Origin: Pseudomonadota bacterium
Lineage (GTDB): Bacteria > Pseudomonadota > Alphaproteobacteria > Reyranellales > Reyranellaceae
Assembly: GCA_023436825.1 (NCBI GenBank)
Contig: JAEZHS010000084.1
Location: forward strand, 1 to 6,382
Reading direction: 5' to 3'
DNA: 6,382 bases
The translations under genes and the position numbers were made by a program. This document shows positions 1 to 5,252 of the stretch, piece after piece. The stretch's first letter is position 1, and each line of letters starts with the position of its first letter. Below the pieces are notes generated by a model that saw nothing but the letters and a program-made list of their open reading frames with translations, was not told the origin of the DNA and made no database searches.

Positions 1-1
1 G

Positions 2-772
2 CTTTCACGCGGGCTGAAGCCGCGCAAGGGCACGCTGATCTTCTCGTTCAACAACTTCGAGGCCTATCAGCGCTTCGATCCCGACAATCCGTTCAAGTCG
101 CGCATGATCGACGAGGACTTCAATCGCACCTGGGGCCGGCTCGACCAGCCGGCGACGACGCGCGAGACCCGGCGCGCCCAGGTCGTGCGGCCCTATGTCG
201 AGCGCGCCGATTTCCTGCTCGACCTGCATTCCATGCACGACGATTGCGTGCCGCTGATGCTGTGCGGACCGCTCGACCGCGGCGCCGAGCTCGCCAAGCG
301 GCTGGGCTCGCCGGCCGACATCGTGCGCGACCGCGGCCATGCTGCCGGCATGCGCATGCGCGACTACGGCGCCTTCGGCGACCCCGACAGCGACAAGACC
401 GCCTTGCTGATCGAGACGGGCCAGCACTGGCGCAAGTCGTCGGTCGTGGTGGCCAAGGACGTCGCCCACCGCTTCCTCACGGAGACCGGGGTGGTCGAGG
501 CCTCCGACCTGCCGGCCGATTGGAAGCAGCCGGCGCCGCCCGCGCAGAAGATCGTCCAGGTCACGCACGCCATCGCCACCAAGCGCGGCAACTTCACGCC
601 GGCGCGCCGCTTCGAAGGCCAGGAGGTGATCGCCGAGGCCGGCACCGTGCTGGGCCATGATGACGGCGAGGCGGTGACGACGCCCTACGACAACTGCGTA
701 TTGGTGATGCCGGCCGTGAACCGGCCGCTGCGCGCCGGCGTCACGATTGTTCGTCTGGGTCGGCTGATCTGA
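2..772 (+). CDS. Succinylglutamate desuccinylase/aspartoacylase family zinc hydrolase, 3' part only
   Basis: This is the C-terminal 256 residues of an open frame that enters from the left edge; the true start lies outside the window. Three family motifs are visible: DFNRTWGR (fragment residues about 39-46), matching the substrate-binding N-R pair; DLHSMHDD with His at fragment residue 76, matching the third zinc ligand (DLH of aspartoacylase); and IETGQHW with Glu at fragment residue 138, matching the catalytic Glu. The first zinc motif (H-x-x-E) should lie upstream, off the window. The remaining C-terminal part (from about residue 170) resembles the small beta domain of the family. The expected chemistry is zinc-dependent hydrolysis of an N-acyl amino acid or a similar amide in the cytoplasm. 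The substrate cannot be read from the sequence, and no arginine-succinyltransferase (ast) genes are nearby, so astE is not assigned. Its 3' end overlaps murJ by 32 bp on the opposite strand. Confidence 0.85.
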   Translation, partial: LSRGLKPRKGTLIFSFNNFEAYQRFDPDNPFKSRMIDEDFNRTWGRLDQPATTRETRRAQVVRPYVERADFLLDLHSMHDDCVPLMLCGPLDRGAELAKRLGSPADIVRDRGHAAGMRMRDYGAFGDPDSDKTALLIETGQHWRKSSVVVAKDVAHRFLTETGVVEASDLPADWKQPAPPAQKIVQVTHAIATKRGNFTPARRFEGQEVIAEAGTVLGHDDGEAVTTPYDNCVLVMPAVNRPLRAGVTIVRLGRLI

Positions 773-2327
773 GACCAGGCTGGCGGCGCATGACGAAGCG
801 CAGCTCCGCCAGGCGCACGACGCCCAGCAGCGCGCCAAGAGCGGCATAGACGACCATCCCCAGCACACAGACGCCGAACAGGGCGGCCACGCCCTTGATG
901 TTGGCGTGGGCCAGGACCGGATCCAGCAGGACGAGCGCTCCCCAGAGGACGACGCCCATGCCGATGGTCGCCGCCAGCATGCGCCACGATCGTGAGATCA
1001 GTCGCTGGTCGGCGACCAAGTGAACGCGCCGGCGCAGCACGAAGGCCAGCATCGCCGCGTTCAGCCAGCCCGACAGCGAGGTGGCGAGCGCGATGCCGAC
1101 CTGGGCGAGGCCGGTGCCGTAAAGGAAGACGACGTTGAGGATCACGTTCACGACGATGGCGATGATCGCGATGTAGAGCGGCGTGCGCGTGTCCTCGCGG
1201 GCGAAGAAGCCCGGGGTCAACGCCTTGATCAGCACGAAGGCGGGCAGGCCGACGACGTAGGCGGCCAGCGCGCTTGCCGCGCGCAGGGTGTCGTCGGGCC
1301 CGAAGCGGCCGCGCTCGAACAGCACGCGGATGAGGGGGTCGCTCAGCAGCCACAGCGCCACCGCCGCGGGGAGGCTGAGCAGTAGGCCGAACTCGATGGC
1401 GCGGTTCTGGTTGGCCATTGCCGATTCTGTCTGGCCGGCGCGGAGCTGGCGCGCCAGGAGCGGCAGCAGGGCGGTGCCGATGGCGATGCCGACCACGCCG
1501 AGCGGCAATTGGGCGATGCGGTCGGCGTAGAAGAGGGCCGAGATCGTGCCGACCGGCAGCAGCGAGGCCCATACCACGTCGAGCATGGTGCTGATCTGCT
1601 GCGCGCCGCCGCCGATCGCGACCGGCGTCGCGAGCTTGACGAGCCGGGCAACGCGCGCCGTCCAGCGTGGGCGCACCAGTGTCATGCTGACATCGTCGCG
1701 GGCGCAGGCGATCAGCAGCCACAGCCACTGCAGCAGGCCCCCGATCGCCACGCCGATCGAAGCGGCATAGCCGCTGTTGGGCAGGAGTGGCGTCAGGCCG
1801 AGCACTGCACCGATCATTGCCACGTTGAGGAGGATGGGCGTCGCCGCGACATGGGCGAAGCGGTCGATGCTGTTCAGGACGCCGCCGTACAGCGAGGCCA
1901 GCGAGATGAACAGCAGGTAGGGGAAGGTGATGCGGCCGAACTCGACGGCCATGGCGAAGGTCGGCGCATCGTCGCGCATGCCGGGCGCCAGGGCCGCCAC
2001 GACCCACGGCATGGCAACCATCAGCACGATCGAGAACGGCACCAGCACCAGCAGCAGGGCGGCGTGGGCCTGGCGGGCGAAGGCCAGCGCCTCGGCGCGG
2101 CCGTTGTCCTGCAGCTCGCGCGAGAACAGCGGCACGAAGGCCGCCGAGAAGGCGCCCTCGGCAAACAGGCGGCGGAACAGGTTCGGCAGCTTGAAGGCGA
2201 CGATGAAGGCGTCGGCCATCGCGCCCGATCCCAGCATCGCCGACAGCACGACGTCGCGGGCGAAGCCCACGAGCCGGCTCAGCAGCGTGAAGCCGCCGAC
2301 GGTAGCGACGGCGCGACCGAGGCTCAT
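741..2327 (-). CDS. murJ: Lipid II flippase MurJ (MviN family)
   Basis: A 528-residue polytopic inner-membrane protein of the MOP superfamily that flips lipid-linked peptidoglycan precursor (lipid II) to the periplasmic face. Length fits the family (about 510-530, 14 membrane helices), and hydrophobic segments run throughout, for example residues 88-112, 133-152, 192-208 and 274-290. The N-terminal signature SRLVGFARD is present. Residues known to be essential in E. coli MurJ fall at identical numbers here: Arg18, Arg24, Asp39, Arg52 and Arg270 (within FYADRIAQLP). The ATG at 2327 is chosen because this N-terminus aligns without offset to E. coli MurJ; AGGAC lies 8 nt upstream, inside an inverted repeat. 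The 3' end overlaps the convergent hydrolase gene. In many alphaproteobacteria murJ sits between glnD and trpS; neither is seen here, so the gene is probably transcribed on its own or by read-through from the monooxygenase gene. Confidence 0.95.
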   Translation of the reverse strand: MSLGRAVATVGGFTLLSRLVGFARDVVLSAMLGSGAMADAFIVAFKLPNLFRRLFAEGAFSAAFVPLFSRELQDNGRAEALAFARQAHAALLLVLVPFSIVLMVAMPWVVAALAPGMRDDAPTFAMAVEFGRITFPYLLFISLASLYGGVLNSIDRFAHVAATPILLNVAMIGAVLGLTPLLPNSGYAASIGVAIGGLLQWLWLLIACARDDVSMTLVRPRWTARVARLVKLATPVAIGGGAQQISTMLDVVWASLLPVGTISALFYADRIAQLPLGVVGIAIGTALLPLLARQLRAGQTESAMANQNRAIEFGLLLSLPAAVALWLLSDPLIRVLFERGRFGPDDTLRAASALAAYVVGLPAFVLIKALTPGFFAREDTRTPLYIAIIAIVVNVILNVVFLYGTGLAQVGIALATSLSGWLNAAMLAFVLRRRVHLVADQRLISRSWRMLAATIGMGVVLWGALVLLDPVLAHANIKGVAALFGVCVLGMVVYAALGALLGVVRLAELRFVMRRQPGLRSADPDEQS

Positions 2328-2332
2328 TTCAT

Positions 2333-2406
2333 GTCGTCCTGAGCGCAGCGAAGGACCTCATCGCCGCTTGCCACGCCATGAGATCCTTCGCTTCGCTCAG
2401 GATGAC
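2333..2406. repeat. REP-like inverted repeat upstream of murJ
   Basis: Two 28-nt arms (2333-2360 and 2379-2406) are reverse complements with 25 of 28 positions matching, around an 18-nt loop. The core reads TCCTGAGCG, one variable base, then AGCGAAGGA. Core sequences of the type CATCCTGAGCGAAGCGAAGG are a familiar dispersed palindrome in many bacterial genomes, often mis-called as peptides such as RPERSEG and LRFAQDD, and both of those strings appear when this stretch is translated on the plus strand. The three arm mismatches are typical of an ageing dispersed copy. It lies 5 nt from the murJ start codon. Confidence 0.8.
2336..2340 (-). promoter_or_regulatory. murJ ribosome binding site inside a repeat arm
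   Basis: On the minus strand AGGAC stands 8 nt before the murJ ATG and is the only Shine-Dalgarno-like sequence near that start. It is part of the left arm of the 2333-2406 inverted repeat, so pairing of the two arms in the mRNA would hide it. An out-of-frame ATG AAA TGA (2332-2324) overlaps the real start codon. Confidence 0.5.
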
Positions 2407-2416
2407 CTTCGATCAC

Positions 2417-2449
2417 TGCCATAATCCTGTCATCGTCAGGTGCCATATT
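2417..2449. promoter_or_regulatory. Direct repeat TGCCATAWT, possible operator or paired -10 elements
   Basis: TGCCATAAT (2417-2425) and TGCCATATT (2441-2449) match at 8 of 9 positions and are 24 nt apart, start to start. Between them CCTG and CAGG (2426-2429, 2437-2440) form a small dyad. The stretch sits between the murJ start and the plus-strand structured RNA candidate, where promoters of both would be expected. CATAAT and CATATT could serve as plus-strand -10 boxes, but I see no convincing -35 box upstream. The role is inferred from position only. Confidence 0.25.
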
Positions 2450-2451
2450 CT

Positions 2452-2528
2452 CTCTCGGTGGCGGCCGGTGATGTGATGACCGGTATAAACCGCTACCACG
2501 GCCGGTCCTTAACAGGGCCGGTTTTTTA
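2452..2528 (+). ncRNA. Candidate small structured RNA with its own terminator
   Basis: The plus strand folds into a compact structure. An outer 8-bp stem pairs 2457-2464 (GGTGGCGG) with 2490-2497 (CCGCTACC), one pair being G-U. An inner 5-bp stem pairs CCGGT (2465-2469) with ACCGG (2479-2483) around a 9-nt loop GATGTGATG, and TATAAA is left unpaired on the 3' side. A second hairpin followed directly by six T residues comes next. No open reading frame on the plus strand ends here, so the terminator has no coding gene to serve. The start is uncertain; TATTCT at 2446-2451 could be a -10 box, giving a product of roughly 70-80 nt. I recognise no known RNA family. The 3' end overlaps the stop codon of the convergent monooxygenase gene. 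Confidence 0.45.
2502..2527 (+). terminator. Rho-independent terminator, plus strand
   Basis: CCGGTCC (2502-2508) pairs with GGGCCGG (2515-2521) through seven pairs including one G-U, with loop TTAACA, followed by TTTTTT at 2522-2527. On the minus strand the hairpin is not followed by T residues, so it should work for plus-strand transcripts only, that is, for the candidate small RNA. It would also stop plus-strand transcription from running antisense into the monooxygenase gene. Confidence 0.75.
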
Positions 2529-3773
2529 TTGAGCCGCCAGCTTCAACAGCGTCTCGCGGTCCTGGGTCGCGAGCTTCTTGTAGTCGCCGACGATCCTTTC
2601 CAGCTCATCCGCCGGCAGCACGCTTTCCAGATCGGTGAAGCCCTGTGGGGCGCGCTGCTCGACGATGTCGAGCATGACGTCGATGCCCTTGCGGCGATTG
2701 CTCTCGACGATGGCCGCGGTCGGCGGCAGGCGGCGCCGTTCGTAGCGCTTCAACGCCGCTTCGGGATCGCCGCCGGCGAGAAGTTCCTGGGTGATCGCCT
2801 CGCCATCGAGGATCGCCTGCGAGGCGCCGTTGGAGCCGATGGGATACATCGGATGCGCGGCATCGCCCAGCAAGGTGATGCGGCCGTGGCTCCAGCCCGG
2901 TAGCGGATCGCGATCGACCATGGGGAATTCGAAGATGGCGTGGGCCGAGCGGATGACGCCCGGCACGTCGAGCCAGCCGAAGTTCCAGCCCTCGAAGCGC
3001 GGCAGGAAGTCTGAAAGCTTGCCCGGACGGTTCCAGTCCTCGCGCGGCAGCATGGCGCCGTCGCCCATGTGCAGGTCGCAGATCCAGTTGATCAACGCCT
3101 CGCCGCGCTCGGCATGGGCGCGGCTGATGGGATAGCAGACGAATTTCTGATTGTGATGGCCGGCCTGCACCATGGTCGCACCGCCGAGGTAGGGCTTGCC
3201 CACGGTGACGCCGCGCCACATCAGGATGCCCTGCCACTTGGGCGGGCCTTCGTCGGGATGGAAATGGGCGCGCACCGCGGAGTGGATACCGTCGGCGCCG
3301 ATCAGGATATCGGCCTCCGTCGTCTCGACGATCGCGCCGTCACGGTCGGCGAAGCGCGCGGTGACCGTGCTGCCCTTCTGCTCGAAGCCGGCGATGCGCC
3401 GGCCGAACTTGATGCGACCGGCGCCCAGCATCTGCTCGGCGGCGCGGTACAAGATCATCTGCAGCTCGCCGCGATGGATGGAGAATTGCGGCCATGGCAG
3501 GCCGGCATGACGGCCGCGCGGATCGGCCCAGATGGTCTGGCCGTGCCGGTTGGCGTAGCGCAGCTCGCGCGTCTCGATGGCGGTCGCGGCCAGCGCTGGC
3601 TGCAGCCCCAGGCTCGAGAGGATGCGCACGGCGCCCGCCTGGATGTTGATGCCGACGCCGAGCGGTCTGAGCTCGCTCACGGCCTCGAACACCTCGACGT
3701 CGAAGCCTGCGCGATGGAGGCACATCGCGGCGGTCAAGCCGCCGATGCCGGCGCCGGCGATGGCGATCTTCAT
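2526..3773 (-). CDS. FAD-dependent monooxygenase, PhzS/PHBH-like (flavin-dependent oxidoreductase)
   Basis: A 415-residue single-component group A flavoprotein monooxygenase. All three FAD signatures are present: GAGIGG at residues 7-12 with an acidic residue (E30) closing the second strand; GADGIHSAVR at 159-168 (DG motif that also serves NAD(P)H binding); and LLGDAAHPMYPIGSNGASQA at 301-320 (GD motif). Length is normal and no signal peptide is seen, so it is cytoplasmic. Such enzymes hydroxylate or oxidatively decarboxylate aromatic rings with NAD(P)H and O2; the GSNGASQAILDG stretch is most like the PhzS-like branch, but the substrate cannot be told. The start is fixed by the nucleotide-binding strand beginning at residue 2, although the ribosome site is weak. 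It follows the DUF971 gene by 7 nt and is probably the last gene of the operon. Its TAA lies in the T-tract of the opposite-strand terminator. Confidence 0.88.
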   Translation of the reverse strand: MKIAIAGAGIGGLTAAMCLHRAGFDVEVFEAVSELRPLGVGINIQAGAVRILSSLGLQPALAATAIETRELRYANRHGQTIWADPRGRHAGLPWPQFSIHRGELQMILYRAAEQMLGAGRIKFGRRIAGFEQKGSTVTARFADRDGAIVETTEADILIGADGIHSAVRAHFHPDEGPPKWQGILMWRGVTVGKPYLGGATMVQAGHHNQKFVCYPISRAHAERGEALINWICDLHMGDGAMLPREDWNRPGKLSDFLPRFEGWNFGWLDVPGVIRSAHAIFEFPMVDRDPLPGWSHGRITLLGDAAHPMYPIGSNGASQAILDGEAITQELLAGGDPEAALKRYERRRLPPTAAIVESNRRKGIDVMLDIVEQRAPQGFTDLESVLPADELERIVGDYKKLATQDRETLLKLAAQ

Positions 3774-3780
3774 GTCGGGC

Positions 3781-4209
3781 TTACGGGTCGCGGCTCAGGC
3801 CGCGATAGAGCAGGGCGGCCTGGTAGGCGGCCCACTTCTCGGCGTAGCTGTCGCCCAGCTCGCGCAAATAGGACCAGCTGTAGATGCCGCTGTCGTGACG
3901 GTCGTCGAACACGATACGGATGGCGTAGTGACCGACCGGCTCGACGGCGGTGATCTTCACGTGACGGCGGCCGGACACGATCTTCTTCTGGCTGGGTCCG
4001 TGGCCCTGGACCTCGGCCGACGGGCTCTCGACGCGCAGGTACTCGGCCGGCAGCGAATGGGTGATCCCGTCGGAGAACTCGATCTCGAGCCGCGCCTCTT
4101 CCTTGAACAGGCGCAATTCGGTCGGCCACGGCGCCGTCGTTTCGTAACTGCCTTCGTCGGGCGCCGACTTGGGGAACTGTCCCTCCTGCGCTTTGTTCCC
4201 GGCGTTCAC
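3781..4209 (-). CDS. DUF971 domain protein (gamma-butyrobetaine hydroxylase-like N-terminal domain)
   Basis: A 142-residue protein. After a loose N-terminal tail of about 27 residues comes a DUF971/GBBH-like_N domain (about 28-135), recognisable by [40 protein letters not shown], and the C-terminal [20 protein letters not shown]. The domain occurs alone in bacteria and at the N-terminus of carnitine-pathway hydroxylases in eukaryotes. Bacterial stand-alone members lack the oxygenase part, and some DUF971 proteins have been linked to iron-sulfur or Mrp/ApbC-type partners, but no biochemical role can be assigned here. The start is GTG at 4209, supported by AGGGA six nt upstream and by a 4-nt GTGA overlap with the stop of the Trm112 gene, which implies translational coupling. 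The monooxygenase gene follows 7 nt downstream. Confidence 0.85.
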   Translation of the reverse strand: MNAGNKAQEGQFPKSAPDEGSYETTAPWPTELRLFKEEARLEIEFSDGITHSLPAEYLRVESPSAEVQGHGPSQKKIVSGRRHVKITAVEPVGHYAIRIVFDDRHDSGIYSWSYLRELGDSYAEKWAAYQAALLYRGLSRDP

Positions 4210-4421
4210 GGCACGTCCCTGATCACGCGCGCCTCGCTCACCAGCATGATGGGTATGCCATCGCGGATGGGATAGGCGAGTCCGGCCTTACGGCTGATCA
4301 GTTCGCCGGCCGCCGCGTCGTACTCCAGCGGCCCATGCGAGGCCGGGCACACCAGGATCTCCAGCAGCTTGGGATCGACGCCGGCGCGACGCGATGCGGG
4401 TTCGTCCGATGGAGGGGCCAT
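4206..4421 (-). CDS. Trm112 family protein (YcaR-like)
   Basis: A 71-residue protein with the bacterial Trm112/YcaR pattern: [17 protein letters not shown] (residues 19-35), [21 protein letters not shown] (40-60) and EAR (63-65). Eukaryotic and archaeal Trm112 is a zinc-binding activator subunit of tRNA, rRNA and release-factor methyltransferases; the role of the bacterial relatives is less clear. E. coli YcaR has a CPxC pair, whereas here only Cys25 remains and its partner position is Ser or His, so zinc binding of that type looks lost. The N-terminal 16 residues are a polar tail. The ATG at 4421 is supported by AAGGA at 4433-4429, seven nt upstream. A longer frame reading upstream into the palindrome and the LON gene is a shadow. 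It shares a 4-nt overlap with the DUF971 gene and follows the LON-domain gene after a 104-nt gap holding a large palindrome. Confidence 0.9.
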   Translation of the reverse strand: MAPPSDEPASRRAGVDPKLLEILVCPASHGPLEYDAAAGELISRKAGLAYPIRDGIPIMLVSEARVIRDVP

Positions 4422-4442
4422 GGTGACGTCCTTATAGCATGG

Positions 4443-4524
4443 TCTTCCGGACCGCGCGGTTCCAGCGCGCGCAGACGCGCATATTAATGCGCTCAGGCGC
4501 GCTGGAAGCGCGCGGTCCGGAAGA
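4443..4524. repeat. 82-nt near-perfect palindrome (REP/MITE-like hairpin) inside the operon
   Basis: Arms 4443-4470 and 4497-4524 are 28 nt each and match as reverse complements at 27 of 28 positions. The loop carries a second perfect hairpin, GCGCAT-ATTA-ATGCGC (4477-4492). The right arm stops 1 nt from the LON-gene stop codon at 4526, and the left arm lies 21 nt before the Trm112 start, so the element exactly fills the intergenic gap. No T-tract follows on the minus strand, so it is not a standard terminator. Translating the plus strand gives RTARFQRA and ALEARGPEE, peptide strings I recall from spurious ORFs in related genomes, which would fit a dispersed repeat. In mRNA it should form a very stable hairpin between the two cistrons. 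Confidence 0.8.
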
Positions 4525-4525
4525 A

Positions 4526-5239
4526 TCAATTCGCCCGCTTGGGCGCCGTCTCGCCGGACTGGCCGAAGGCGTTCATTTCCAGGAAGGCGACCAGAAGCTT
4601 GGCGCGGGCCGAGGAGTCGGCGGCTTCCAGCAGGGCCTGCTTCTCGGCCGGGCCGAAGGGCAGGACCATCGACAGCGAGGTCACGAGATTGGCATCGGCG
4701 GCCTGCTTCACGGCGTCCCAGTCTGTCGACAGGTTGCGGGTGCGGAAGAAGGCGGCCAGCGCCGCCATCAGGCGGTCGCGGTCGAGCTCGACCTGCTCGT
4801 CGGCATGGTCGAGGTCGGCACGGAACGGCGAGAACACCGAGGAGACGCGACGATAGCCGCCATGGGCGAGGTCGAGCTCGCGCACGATCTCGAAGCGGCA
4901 GACGCCGGTGAGCGCGAGCAGGAGCCGGCCATCCTCGGTCTCGTTGAAGCTCACGATGCGGCCGGCGCAACCCACCTTGTGCACCTTGGGCCGGCCGTCC
5001 TCGGTCGGCAGGCCGTCGCCGGCGTAGCCGCCCGGCTGCATCGGCTGCACCATGCCGATCATGCGATGACCGGCCAGCGAGTCGAAGATCATCGCGAGAT
5101 AACGCGGCTCGAAGATGTTGAGCGGCAGCCTGCCGCCCGGCAGCAGCAGCACGCCCGACAACGGGAAGATCGGCAGCGTCTCGGGGAGCTGCTCGAAGCT
5201 CGGTTCGAACGGACTGCGCCCGGGCACCCGCTCGGTCAT
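4526..5239 (-). CDS. Stand-alone LON substrate-binding domain protein
   Basis: A 237-residue protein with a LON N-terminal (PUA-like) domain from about residue 19: [30 protein letters not shown] is followed by the domain's beta strands ([30 protein letters not shown]) and a helical bundle from about 145 to 225. The AAA+ ATPase and Ser-Lys protease parts of true Lon are absent, so this is not a protease by itself; databases often mislabel such proteins as peptidase S16. In Lon, the domain recognises unfolded substrates, so a role in substrate binding or as an adaptor is inferred. The start at 5239 (MTERVPG) is preferred to an earlier ATG at 5317, because the extra 26 residues would overlap the upstream thioredoxin gene and look unlike the family; no clear ribosome site is seen. 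It lies 13 nt after the cnoX-like gene. Confidence 0.88.
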   Translation of the reverse strand: MTERVPGRSPFEPSFEQLPETLPIFPLSGVLLLPGGRLPLNIFEPRYLAMIFDSLAGHRMIGMVQPMQPGGYAGDGLPTEDGRPKVHKVGCAGRIVSFNETEDGRLLLALTGVCRFEIVRELDLAHGGYRRVSSVFSPFRADLDHADEQVELDRDRLMAALAAFFRTRNLSTDWDAVKQAADANLVTSLSMVLPFGPAEKQALLEAADSSARAKLLVAFLEMNAFGQSGETAPKRAN

Positions 5240-5252
5240 GCCGGCGCGTCGA

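Noticed and set aside
685..2007. Minus-strand 440-codon frame overlapping murJ
   Set aside because: It is the murJ sequence read in a shifted frame (R/P/A/H-rich). The real murJ frame has the family motifs and extends beyond it.
1509..2342. Plus-strand open frame of 277 codons opposite murJ
   Set aside because: Composition is dominated by R, Q, H, D and E, with no motif, and it lies wholly antisense to a certain murJ with conserved essential residues.
2333..2406. CRISPR repeat unit
   Set aside because: Only two arms in inverted, not direct, orientation, no regular spacers, and no cas gene in the window.
1927..2424. Plus-strand peptide with RPERSEG and LRFAQDD strings
   Set aside because: These strings are the known false translation of the dispersed CCTGAGCGAAGCGAAGG palindrome, and the rest is antisense to murJ.
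2457..2521. Fluoride (crcB) riboswitch, suggested by GGTGATG followed by TAAACCGC
   Set aside because: The second conserved half (GATG then CTAC pairing back to the first loop) is missing, the terminator follows at once, and no plus-strand gene lies downstream to be controlled.
4443..4524. Rho-independent terminator after the LON-domain gene
   Set aside because: The hairpin is strong, but the minus strand continues with GACCATGC and no T-run, and the next gene's ribosome site follows closely.
4206..4970. Long 254-codon version of the Trm112 gene
   Set aside because: The added N-terminal part reads out of frame through the LON gene and the palindrome and is low-complexity. The ATG at 4421 has a good ribosome site and family-like length.
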